Source: Stenotrophomonas sp. SAU14A_NAIMI4_5 (lineage in GTDB: Bacteria > Pseudomonadota > Gammaproteobacteria > Xanthomonadales > Xanthomonadaceae). From it: DNA of 64,000 nucleotides. The notes below the pieces were generated by a model. The model was not told the origin of the DNA. It worked only from the letters and a program-made list of their open reading frames with translations, and searched no databases. Numbering within the stretch: position 1 is the stretch's first letter; each line of letters begins with the position of its first letter. Location: positions 3,212,579-3,276,578 of the forward strand of contig NZ_CP026003.1 in assembly GCF_003086795.1 (NCBI RefSeq). Reading direction: 5' to 3'. Made by a program: the position numbers and the translations under genes. Below are positions 57,081 through 64,000 of the stretch, in pieces.

Positions 57081-59207
57081 TCAGGCCGCGCGCGCCACCA
57101 CGGCGCGGGCTGCACCGTCCTGCTCGATCTGGAACACCGACACCGAGGTGGTCAGCGCGTTGGCCTGCTCTTCCAGCGCGCGGCTGGCCGCGGTCGCCTC
57201 TTCCACCAGAGCCGCGTTCTGCTGGGTCACCTGGTCCATCTGCACCACCACCTGGTTGACCTGTTCGATGCCCGCGGCCTGTTCCTTGCTGGCCGCAGCG
57301 ATATCGCTCATCAGCTGGTTGGTGCGTGAACTGGCGTGGGCCAGACGGGCGATCGCCGCTTCGGACTGCACGGTCACGGCCAGCCCGCTCTGCACCTTGG
57401 CGGCGGCATCCTCGATCAGTTCCTTGATCTCCTTGGCGGCCACACCCGCACGCTGCGCCAGAGTGCGTACTTCACTGGCGACCACGGCAAAACCACGGCC
57501 CTGCTCACCGGCACGCGCCGCTTCCACCGCAGCGTTCAGCGCCAGGATGTTGGTCTGGAACGCGATGCCGTCGATCACCGTGGAGATCTCCGAGATGCGC
57601 GCCGACGACTGGTCGATCTCGCCCATCACCGTTGCCATCTGCGCCATGGCCTGCTCGGTTTCGCGCACGGCTGCACCGGCCGCATGCGCTTCGCTGTCGG
57701 CCTGGCGGGCCAGGTCGGCGTTCTGGCGCACAGTGGAGGTCAGCTCTTCCATCGAAGCGGCGGCTTCTTCCAGATTCGCTGCCTGCTGTTCGGTACGGCG
57801 CGAGAGATCGCTGTTGCCGGCGGCCAGTTCCTGCGCGGCGTTGTTGATGCTGTCGGCCGCCACCTGGATGCCACGGACGATGCCGGTCAGCTGCGCGGTG
57901 GTGGTGTTGGCATCGTCGCGCATGCGGGCGAACACACCCTCGTAGTCACCGTCCATGCGCGCGGTCAGGTTGCCGTGCGAGATCGCGCGCAGCACGTCGG
58001 AGACATCGGCGATGCTGGCCTGCGAACTGGCCATCATCGCGTTGAGGTGTTCGACCATCGCGCGATACTGGAACTGGAACGCCTCGGCATCGCCGCGCAC
58101 GCTGAAATCGCCCGCGCCGGCGGCCCGGGCCAGCGTGTCGATCTGGGCGCTGATCGCCATCAGGCTCTGCTTCACCGCGGCCAGGGTGCGGGTGAACGCG
58201 CCCTTCTCGCCAGGGTACTGCGGCAGGTCGCGGCTGAGATCGCCGATCGCGTAGCGCTGCATGACTTCGGCCATCAGCAGTTCCACCTGCACGTGCGATT
58301 CCACCAGGCTGTTGGTGGCCTGCACCATGCGGCCGAAATCGCCGGGGAAGGCGCTGGCATCCATGCGGTAGCCAATGGCACCGGCCTCGTGCTGCTCGGC
58401 CATCTGCAGCTGCGCGCCGATGGCGGCCTGCACGCTCTGCCGCACGCTGCCCATGGCCTCGCCCAGCTGGGTCAGTTCATCGCGGCCACCCAGGTGGAAG
58501 GACTGGTCCAGCTCACCCTTGGAGAGCCGCTGCGCCAGCTGCACCGCACGCGCCAGCGGGCCGGTCAGGCTGCGGCCGATCATCACCGAGGCGGCGATGC
58601 CGACCAGCAGCGCTACGCCGCCCAGCACCAGCAGCTGCAGCAGGCTGCGCTCGCCGAGACGGATCGCTTCAGCGGCCGCCTCGCGACTTTCCTTTTCCTC
58701 GAAGGCCACGCCATCGGCCAGCGCCTTGTTCCAGCCATTTGCGGCCTCCTGCACCGGGCCCAGGGTCAGCGCGATGGCGCCGGGGAAATCGCCCTGTTCC
58801 ATCAGTTCGCTGGTCTGCTTGTTGAGCGGGCGCGCGACCGCACGCATGGCCGCGATGGCCTCGCCCATCGCCTTGCCGTCGGCATCGCCGGGCAGTGCCT
58901 GGTAGGCGGTCCAGCTGGTTTCATAGCGCTTGACCAGGTCGGCGATGCGCTGCTCGTCGGCCTCGCGCGCGTCACCCTGGCGGATCAGCATCTCGCGGCG
59001 CACGACCATCATCTGGTTGTTCGCATCGAGCATTTCCGACAACAGCCGTACCTTGGCCACGCTGACCTCGACCACCTGCTGCATCGCGCGCTTCTGCACG
59101 GCCGTGGCCGTGGCGCCGGTGGTGACCACGGCAGCCACCAGCAGCAGCAGAAGGCCAAAGCCAAGGCCAAGACGCCAGGCGACCCTGACATTCCTCAAGT
59201 AGTTCAT
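57081..59207 (-). CDS. Methyl-accepting chemotaxis protein
   Basis: 708 residues. Helix 1 (about 8-30), a periplasmic four-helix-type sensor (to about 190), helix 2 (190-213), then a HAMP domain and a second HAMP-like region before the coiled-coil signalling domain. The hairpin tip [41 protein letters not shown] is intact (split here: the core is [20 protein letters not shown]). No C-terminal NWETF-type CheR tether is present. It controls CheA and so swimming; the ligand is unknown. Monocistronic, no che genes nearby. Confidence 0.93.
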   Translation of the reverse strand: MNYLRNVRVAWRLGLGFGLLLLLVAAVVTTGATATAVQKRAMQQVVEVSVAKVRLLSEMLDANNQMMVVRREMLIRQGDAREADEQRIADLVKRYETSWTAYQALPGDADGKAMGEAIAAMRAVARPLNKQTSELMEQGDFPGAIALTLGPVQEAANGWNKALADGVAFEEKESREAAAEAIRLGERSLLQLLVLGGVALLVGIAASVMIGRSLTGPLARAVQLAQRLSKGELDQSFHLGGRDELTQLGEAMGSVRQSVQAAIGAQLQMAEQHEAGAIGYRMDASAFPGDFGRMVQATNSLVESHVQVELLMAEVMQRYAIGDLSRDLPQYPGEKGAFTRTLAAVKQSLMAISAQIDTLARAAGAGDFSVRGDAEAFQFQYRAMVEHLNAMMASSQASIADVSDVLRAISHGNLTARMDGDYEGVFARMRDDANTTTAQLTGIVRGIQVAADSINNAAQELAAGNSDLSRRTEQQAANLEEAAASMEELTSTVRQNADLARQADSEAHAAGAAVRETEQAMAQMATVMGEIDQSSARISEISTVIDGIAFQTNILALNAAVEAARAGEQGRGFAVVASEVRTLAQRAGVAAKEIKELIEDAAAKVQSGLAVTVQSEAAIARLAHASSRTNQLMSDIAAASKEQAAGIEQVNQVVVQMDQVTQQNAALVEEATAASRALEEQANALTTSVSVFQIEQDGAARAVVARAA

Positions 59208-59314
59208 GGGGGGAATCCAAACGTGGAGGGGATGCGCCCTTATCGGCGCACCGCCCCCCGCCTTGACGTCGCGAACGTGAACGCTTCCGGCACCGTTCAC
59301 GTTGCCATCCCCGT

Positions 59315-59737
59315 TCAGCCGATCTCAGGCACGAAGGTCTCGCCAAGAATGATGTACCCGAAGCGGTCGAACGTCAGTTCCATCAACTCTGGATCCATCT
59401 CCACCAGTCGACGAGCCCGGAACGAGGCGTACGCCCCTGCTTCCACCACACGAAAGCGCATGTCAAACGTCGGCGACATGGCACTTCCTGTGAAATCGAC
59501 GACGTACTGGTTGCTGGACACGCGACGGAGCCAATCGATCACAATGCGTCCGCCCATTGCGCATCTCACTGGATAGTATGCCAACAGTTCGCCGCGCTGC
59601 AGCAGGTAGAGATCGCCAGTGCTGTAGAATCCGCCCTCCTCCTGTGCAGTCTGCAACCGACCGGTATAGGGTGATTGCTCGAGATAGCAGACACCACCGC
59701 CGCTTTCAAACAACGGCCTTGAGGAATGTTCCGACAT
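59315..59737 (-). CDS. Orphan protein, third gene of a low-GC island
   Basis: 140 residues, [21 protein letters not shown]...[19 protein letters not shown]. No domain recognised. The sequence alternates aromatic and short beta strands ([45 protein letters not shown]), suggesting a compact beta-rich fold, and has one Cys. The ATG at 59737 overlaps the preceding ART-like gene by 32 bp and is preceded by a run of G plus GGAT, so it is probably translated from the same mRNA. A neutralising partner of the ART-like protein is possible but unproven. Confidence 0.65.
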   Translation of the reverse strand: MSEHSSRPLFESGGGVCYLEQSPYTGRLQTAQEEGGFYSTGDLYLLQRGELLAYYPVRCAMGGRIVIDWLRRVSSNQYVVDFTGSAMSPTFDMRFRVVEAGAYASFRARRLVEMDPELMELTFDRFGYIILGETFVPEIG

Positions 59738-60185
59738 ATCCGCCCCCCCAGTTCAGATCATTCTGCAGCCGTTCGCCTTGGAATTTGTATTGCATGGCGG
59801 TGTTGTACTGCGGCCGTCCCACGATGGGCCCCAGAAGAGCATCGTGACCATCGCAATACTGTCCACACCGCCCGCTCTTTTTCAGCCGGGCATAGAGCGC
59901 TTTTGCTTGATCCAGAGTGAGCGGTCTGACCTGATAGACGGATCGGAACAAGAGCGGATCCAGTTGGACTCTAAGCACGTTCCCGCACAGCGCCATCGCC
60001 TCCCTGGCAGTTCCTTGATGGTGATTGCTCTTGTGGAATGCACGCCTTCTTGCCAAGCGCAGGCTACGCCCCATATAGAATCCGCGACCAAACTCACCAC
60101 CACCGAGCGCGAAATCCATATTCCCCATAAGCAGATGCCGGGCAATACTTTCTTCGGTTCCGTGATAAATGGACTCAAAGGTCAT
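59706..60185 (-). CDS. ADP-ribosyltransferase-like protein (DUF3990-type)
   Basis: 159 residues, MTFESIYHGTEESIARHLLMG...GGGEFGRGFYMGRSLRLARRRAFHK...QYNTAMQYKFQGERLQNDL. The opening YHGT and the (D/E)FGRGFYMG segment match the arrangement in DUF3990 and related ADP-ribosyltransferase folds, in which the H/R-x-x and the FG-GFY loop bind NAD+. A candidate catalytic Glu is in GERLQND near the C-terminus (residue about 140), but this is uncertain. It starts 6 bp after the DUF6602-like gene and overlaps the orphan gene, giving a three-gene operon. GC content is clearly lower than in the neighbours. Confidence 0.7.
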   Translation of the reverse strand: MTFESIYHGTEESIARHLLMGNMDFALGGGEFGRGFYMGRSLRLARRRAFHKSNHHQGTAREAMALCGNVLRVQLDPLLFRSVYQVRPLTLDQAKALYARLKKSGRCGQYCDGHDALLGPIVGRPQYNTAMQYKFQGERLQNDLNWGGGYVGTFLKAVV

Positions 60186-60191
60186 ATCCCA

Positions 60192-61076
60192 TCACCTCAG
60201 TGCGGCGTAGTCGATCTGTTCTTCGACGCCATGGTTGCCGGATTCGAACGCGGTGTACCCAGGCCGCTTTCCTCGCCCTCGACTTCCCTCGTAGTAGACG
60301 CTCAGGATTCCACTGAGCAGGAACTGCAGCGCCAGGTGCGCATCCTTCTTGTCTGGATGCTTGAATCGCTGAAAGCGGGCTTTGCCGGCACCCGCACCAG
60401 CTGGTCTCCGCTTTGTAATACTCCAGCTTCCCAGAGCTCCCACGAATCCCACCATCTCATCAAACTTCAGATCGCTGATCGGTGAGTAGGCATCCTTGAT
60501 TCTGCTCATGGCCTTTTCACCATCGGCGGCCATCGAGTCACAGGCGCGCATTCCAACCAGAGCCAGAAATGGGCCTCGAATGGCGGTACCCGCGTGATCC
60601 TCCAAACTGCACAACTGCGCAACATCGCGAAGCGTCTTCAATTGCTTCGTAACATCGGCAGGCCGCAAATGCTTCTTCACCGATACGACGGCTACGACAC
60701 CCTCTGGAAGCACGATGGCAGTGTCATTGAATCGCTGGAATGTGGGATACCGCTCCGAGTCGTACACCACAATATCCAATTGCGTTGAATGCTTGTCGTC
60801 CTGGCCTTGGCGACTGGCATCGTGGGTTCCAGTTATGACGGCAGGGCGAAGAATGAATCCATTCAGAATCTCCAGTCCTTTCGGGAGATGGCGCTTTAGA
60901 CAGGATGTGATCAGTGCTTCCACATAGCGGCCATCCTCGCCGTGATTCGCAGACCCAATTCCTGTAGCAGAAGGCATCAGGCGTTCGAAATTGGTATAGG
61001 TGTCCAGCAAAGCTGCTACTTCTGCGGACCAGTAGCTCCGTAGGCGAGATCCATCCATCACTGCCGCGTGGGTCAT
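60192..61076 (-). CDS. DUF6602-like protein, possible degenerate PD-(D/E)XK nuclease fold
   Basis: 294 residues. The central block (about 45-150) HGEDGRYVEALITSCLKRHLP...QLDIVVYDSERYPTFQRF...PEGVVAVVSVKKHLRPADV follows the DUF6602 pattern: GR..E, then LDIVVYD, then a hydrophobic strand ending in a K-rich turn. In PD-(D/E)XK enzymes the acidic Asp of LDIVVYD and an ExK would form the active site; here the ExK position reads SVK, so catalysis may be lost. The start at 61076 is chosen because GGAG lies 6 nt upstream. First gene of the low-GC island. Confidence 0.7.
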   Translation of the reverse strand: MTHAAVMDGSRLRSYWSAEVAALLDTYTNFERLMPSATGIGSANHGEDGRYVEALITSCLKRHLPKGLEILNGFILRPAVITGTHDASRQGQDDKHSTQLDIVVYDSERYPTFQRFNDTAIVLPEGVVAVVSVKKHLRPADVTKQLKTLRDVAQLCSLEDHAGTAIRGPFLALVGMRACDSMAADGEKAMSRIKDAYSPISDLKFDEMVGFVGALGSWSITKRRPAGAGAGKARFQRFKHPDKKDAHLALQFLLSGILSVYYEGSRGRGKRPGYTAFESGNHGVEEQIDYAALR

Positions 61077-61269
61077 GAGGAACTCCATTCAAGATGACAC
61101 CCGTACATCGGCCCAGCGCGGAAAAGCTTGAGCCCCGTAGCCGTTAGATGCCTCGACAAACCCGTGGGCTCTTTGCGGAAGCGGCTCTTTGCGTACTTGT
61201 GACTGCGTCTTCACGGTTGCTGCGCAGCACTTTTTGTCAAGGTGGAGGAAAATTCAGCAGGAGCTATTG

Positions 61270-62226
61270 ATGGCATTCCGGTGTGTCGTTCCCTTCGTCC
61301 TGATCTTGGCCCTATCACCGGCGTTTGCCCAAAACCCAGCCGCCAACCTGCCCGCGCCCATCGCCGAACGCGCGGGACCAGACATCGCCGCACGCTCGCC
61401 ACTGCACGCGCAAGTCCTGCTGGATCGCGCCAATTTCTCGTCCGGCCAGATCGACGGCGAGGTGGGCAGCAACCAGCGCCGCGCCGTGTCCGGCTTCCAG
61501 GCCGCGCACGGGCTGACCGTCACCGGCGAACTGGACGATGCCACCTGGAATGCATTGCAGGCCGATGCCAACGCACCGCTGGCCAGCTACACGTTGACCG
61601 CCGAGGACGTGGCCGGTCCATTCCAGCCGGTGCCGAAGGGGCCCGCCGCACAGGCCAAGCTGAAGGCGCTGGGCTACGGCAGCGTGGAAGAGTCGCTAGG
61701 CGAGCGCTTTCATGCCTCGCCCGAGCTGTTGAAGGCGCTCAACCCCGACGTCGACCTGGGCAAGGCCGGCAGCCGCATCCAGGTGCCGAACATTGCGCCG
61801 GCACCGCTGCCGAAGGCAGCGAAGGTGGTGGTCGACAAATCCGATTCCACCCTGCAGCTGCTCGATGCAGCGGGCAAGGTGATCGCGCAGGTGCCGGTGT
61901 CGTCGGGCAGCCAGCATGATCCGCTGCCAATCGGTGAATGGAAGATCCTCGGCGTGTACCGCGACCCGCCCTTCCACTACAACCCGAAGCTGTTCTGGGA
62001 TGCGCGCAAGGGCGAGAAAAAGGCCACGCTGCCGCCGGGCCCGAACAATCCCGTGGGCCGGGTCTGGATCGACCTGTCCAAGCCGCATTACGGCCTGCAC
62101 GGCACGCCCGAGCCCGGCCATGTCGGCAAGACCGAATCACATGGCTGCGTGCGCATGACCAACTGGGATGCGCTGCGCGTGGCCGATGCGGTGGATGCCT
62201 CGGTACCCGTCGTGATGCAGGAGTGA
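61270..62226 (+). CDS. L,D-transpeptidase with peptidoglycan-binding domain
   Basis: 318 residues. The signal peptide (MAFRCVVPFVLILALSPAFAQ) is followed by a PG_binding_1 domain (about 55-105, VLLDRANFSSGQIDGEVGSNQRRAVSGFQ) and a LysM-like middle part (FHASPELLKALNPDVDLGKAGSRIQVPN). The YkuD catalytic domain has GLHGTPEPGHVG and the nucleophile Cys in ESHGCVRMTNWDA. It forms 3-3 cross-links or attaches proteins to peptidoglycan in the periplasm. CAGGAG precedes the ATG by 7 nt. The M23 peptidase gene follows 4 bp later, so the pair is an operon. Confidence 0.93.
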   Translation: MAFRCVVPFVLILALSPAFAQNPAANLPAPIAERAGPDIAARSPLHAQVLLDRANFSSGQIDGEVGSNQRRAVSGFQAAHGLTVTGELDDATWNALQADANAPLASYTLTAEDVAGPFQPVPKGPAAQAKLKALGYGSVEESLGERFHASPELLKALNPDVDLGKAGSRIQVPNIAPAPLPKAAKVVVDKSDSTLQLLDAAGKVIAQVPVSSGSQHDPLPIGEWKILGVYRDPPFHYNPKLFWDARKGEKKATLPPGPNNPVGRVWIDLSKPHYGLHGTPEPGHVGKTESHGCVRMTNWDALRVADAVDASVPVVMQE

Positions 62227-62230
62227 GGCG

Positions 62231-62860
62231 ATGCGTCTTTCGCAGCTGATCTTACTGGGCGTGCTGCTGGGGCTGGGTGCCGGCTGGTGGCTGCGCCGCG
62301 ATGCGGGTGAGCCGGTGGCGGTCACGCTGTCGGCTACGCAACCTGCGGCAGTGGCTGCGAAGCCGTCAGCAGCAACGCACGTGGATGCGGCGCCTCCCAC
62401 GCCGCCTGCCAGCGCTGCGGATGCGCCAGCCGGCCTGCTGCTGCCGGTGCAGGGCATCCAGGCCTCGCAGCTGCGCGACACCTTCACCGATGCACGCAGC
62501 GAGGGCCGCGTGCACGATGCCATCGACATCATGGCCGACGCCGGCACGCCGGTGCTGGCGGTGGCCGATGGCGCGGTGGAAAAACTGTTCGACAGCGAGC
62601 GCGGCGGACTGACGATCTACCAGTTCGAGCCCAGCGGACGCTGGTGCTACTACTACGCCCACCTGCAGCGCTATGCCGACGGGCTGGCGGAAAAGCAGCT
62701 GATCAAGCGCGGTGAAGTGATCGGCTACGTCGGCAGCACCGGCAACGCCAGCGCCGATGCCCCGCACCTGCATTTCGAGGTACATGTGCTGGGGCCGGAG
62801 AAGCAATGGTGGAAGGGCGAATCGATCAACCCGTATCCGTTGCTGCAGGCGGGGCGCTGA
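62231..62860 (+). CDS. M23 family metallopeptidase
   Basis: 209 residues. An N-terminal membrane anchor (LILLGVLLGLGAGWWL) and an Ala/Pro linker lead to the LytM domain. Zinc ligands are in VHDAIDIMADAGTPV (HxxxD) and ADAPHLHFEVHV (HxH). It cuts peptidoglycan peptide cross-links in the periplasm or regulates another hydrolase. It starts 4 bp after the L,D-transpeptidase gene, suggesting joint wall remodelling. Confidence 0.92.
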   Translation: MRLSQLILLGVLLGLGAGWWLRRDAGEPVAVTLSATQPAAVAAKPSAATHVDAAPPTPPASAADAPAGLLLPVQGIQASQLRDTFTDARSEGRVHDAIDIMADAGTPVLAVADGAVEKLFDSERGGLTIYQFEPSGRWCYYYAHLQRYADGLAEKQLIKRGEVIGYVGSTGNASADAPHLHFEVHVLGPEKQWWKGESINPYPLLQAGR

Positions 62861-62880
62861 CGCGTTGGCACGCGCTTCGC

Positions 62881-63288
62881 TCAGAGGCCTGAGGCAACAC
62901 GCACCGCATCACAGGCCGTGATCAGGTCTTCCACCAGGCGGCCACTGACATCGAGTTCGCCCTCGTACTCGGCGATGTTGCGCTGCTGGTGGCATTTGTC
63001 GAGCACGCGCCATACCTCCGGACCAACGCCCAGCGTGTGCTTGAGCGACTGGAACACGATGTAGCGGTTGCTGGGCCGGAACCCCTGCGCGCGAAGCGCG
63101 GCCAGGCTCAAAGCGTGCGCGGCGTTGTAGGCAAGGTCGAAACGACTTTCCAGCGACAACGTGGCATTGCGTGCGTCACGCAGCCGCGCAAGGCCCGAGC
63201 GCTGCAGCCCTTCGATCTCGCGCGGATCGGGCGGTTCAGCGGTGAGCGGTTTACCCGCCCCGACCAGATTCTGCAATGGCGAGGTCAT
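62881..63288 (-). CDS. HEPN domain protein (toxin of an MNT/HEPN pair)
   Basis: 135 residues, mostly helical: DLAYNAAHALSLAALRAQGF...CHQQRNIAEYEGELDVSGRLVEDLITACDAVR. The RN-x-AEY motif is the RNase-type HEPN signature, with Arg-Asn and Tyr positions conserved but no His in the usual Rx4-6H slot. GGAGGAAAGG directly precedes the ATG at 63288. The gene overlaps its nucleotidyltransferase partner by 38 bp. In HEPN/MNT systems the HEPN protein is an RNase toxin and the MNT antitoxin nucleotidylates it on Tyr. Confidence 0.82.
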   Translation of the reverse strand: MTSPLQNLVGAGKPLTAEPPDPREIEGLQRSGLARLRDARNATLSLESRFDLAYNAAHALSLAALRAQGFRPSNRYIVFQSLKHTLGVGPEVWRVLDKCHQQRNIAEYEGELDVSGRLVEDLITACDAVRVASGL

Positions 63289-63925
63289 CCTTTCCTCCAA
63301 TCACCCACACCTTGGGTTGTTCGAGAACACGCTGCAAAAAGGCATTGCCCTTGCGCAGGCGATCATGCAGTTCGTCATGCGTGTACAGCGTCGGGTTCAC
63401 CGGCCGTCCGAGGCGATCTTCAAGGGGATCGATGACGGCCATCAACTCAGCATAGCCCAGCGTATCGGAGACCAGCATCAGATCGATGTCGCTGTGCGCG
63501 CTGTCCGTGCGCTTGGCCACCGAACCGAAGACGAAGGCCAGTGCAATCTGGTCCTGCAACGGTTGCAACGCCTCGCGCAGCGGCTGCGCCAGACCCATGG
63601 TCTTGTGCACCAGCGCCACCAGCTCGGCATGGATGGGCGAGCCGGCAAACGCGCGATAGCGCTTCTGGTTGCCGACCTTGCGTTGCTCGACCAGGCCGCT
63701 TGCGACCAGCTTGGCCACTTCGCGCTGCACGGCGCCAGAGCCGGCACCGCTGCCGCTGATCAGCTCGGAAATACTGAAGTCACGACGATCCTGCCCGAAC
63801 AGCAGGGCCAGCACCCGTTGCTGGGTCTGGGTGAACAGCGCGTCGGCCAGCCCGATGGGGCCGGTGGGAGACGCATTGGCAGCTTGAATACCCATATTGG
63901 GCATTATTGTACCCATATTGGGCAT
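63251..63925 (-). CDS. wHTH-MNT nucleotidyltransferase (antitoxin and repressor)
   Basis: About 224 residues. The N-terminal winged helix (LADALFTQTQQRVLALLFGQ...FSISELISGSGAGSGAVQREVAKLVASGLVEQRKVGNQKRYRAF) is an ArsR-like DNA-binding domain. It is fused to a minimal nucleotidyltransferase with AFVFGSVAKRTDSAHSDIDLMLVSD, the G-S-x-A...S-D-I-D-L metal and nucleotide site. It probably nucleotidylates the HEPN toxin encoded downstream and represses its own operon. The start is uncertain because two in-frame ATGs lie inside repeated operator-like sequence; 63925 is taken. Confidence 0.85.
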   Translation of the reverse strand: MPNMGTIMPNMGIQAANASPTGPIGLADALFTQTQQRVLALLFGQDRRDFSISELISGSGAGSGAVQREVAKLVASGLVEQRKVGNQKRYRAFAGSPIHAELVALVHKTMGLAQPLREALQPLQDQIALAFVFGSVAKRTDSAHSDIDLMLVSDTLGYAELMAVIDPLEDRLGRPVNPTLYTHDELHDRLRKGNAFLQRVLEQPKVWVIGGKDDLAIAESGRGG

Positions 63926-63926
63926 T
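63889..63926 (-). promoter_or_regulatory. Two-site operator over the start of the MNT gene
   Basis: TACCCATATTGGGCATT occurs twice, at 63889-63905 and 63910-63926, exactly 21 bp apart. Each is an imperfect palindrome of pattern TnCCCAnnnTGGGnA. The repeats overlap the possible start codons and encode the repeated peptide MPNMG. Confidence 0.8.
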
Positions 63927-63948
63927 TTGCAAGTGACCTGCCCCACCC

Positions 63949-63971
63949 CGCCGGGAGTGGCCCGGCGCTAC
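63949..63971 (-). repeat. GTAG REP element upstream of the MNT gene
   Basis: CGCCGGGAGTGGCCCGGCGCTAC; on the minus strand it begins GTAGCGCCGGGCC. A single SMAG-type copy near the right end of the window. Confidence 0.85.
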
Positions 63972-64000
63972 CGCGCCCGAGGACGGCGTTGCCACCGCCG

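Overview
The window is chromosomal DNA from a high-GC gammaproteobacterium of the family Xanthomonadaceae, most likely the Stenotrophomonas maltophilia complex. The evidence is the very GC-rich third codon positions, a gene order typical of Xanthomonas/Stenotrophomonas (rpoE-rseA-degP, lepA-lepB-rnc-era-recO), and dozens of short palindromes that begin with GTAG, the hallmark of the SMAG REP elements of S. maltophilia. I see no rRNA, tRNA, prophage or integrase gene. The window starts inside one gene and ends just upstream of another.

Layout. 1-2.9 kb: end of a ligase-associated DNA repair cluster (Lhr-like helicase, PdeM). 2.9-9.0 kb (minus strand): FAD monooxygenase, cold-shock protein, purine/methylthio salvage and cell-wall recycling (MTIP, hpt, nagZ), a FrnE-type DsbA protein and a CYTH protein. 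9.0-11.8 kb: secreted protein, rlmD and a receiver-Hpt protein. 12.5-21.1 kb (minus strand): rpoE-rseA-degP followed by lepA-lepB-DUF4845-rnc-era-recO. This joins the sigma-E envelope stress response to secretion, ribosome and RNA maturation genes; a sigma-E-type promoter is visible upstream of rpoE. 21.4-33.6 kb: fatty-acid oxidation (fadJ-like), two pirins, a frameshifted aquaporin, carbon starvation transporter cstA with its small partner, a secreted protein and a DUF819 transporter. 33.7-40.0 kb: an envelope-modification locus in which a sensor kinase/response regulator pair is divergent from an ArnT-like glycosyltransferase, a PAP2 phosphatase and an EptA/MCR-type phosphoethanolamine transferase. 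41.2-57.0 kb: M2 peptidase, siderophore reductase, Bcr/CflA efflux, glycine riboswitch with gcvP, amino-acid permease, catalase katE with a divergent PAS-AraC regulator, and small envelope proteins. 57.1-59.2 kb: chemoreceptor. 59.3-61.1 kb: a low-GC three-gene island (DUF6602-like, ADP-ribosyltransferase-like and an orphan protein), the best candidate here for an undescribed system. 61.3-62.9 kb: L,D-transpeptidase and M23 peptidase. 62.9-63.9 kb: a HEPN/MNT toxin-antitoxin pair whose MNT partner carries an N-terminal winged helix, with a two-site operator over its start codon.

Intergenic architecture is the other striking theme. Five gaps (11.8-12.5, 23.4-23.9, 29.8-30.4, 40.0-40.3 and 40.7-41.1 kb) hold copies of a large nested palindrome. 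It has a shared asymmetric core and one of three unrelated outer arms, and the arms are complementary within a copy. One copy is a chimera with mismatched arms. Another is interrupted by a 254-bp internally deleted IS3-family remnant with a 3-bp target duplication. Around them lie GTAG hairpins, including a tandem array of 89-bp units.
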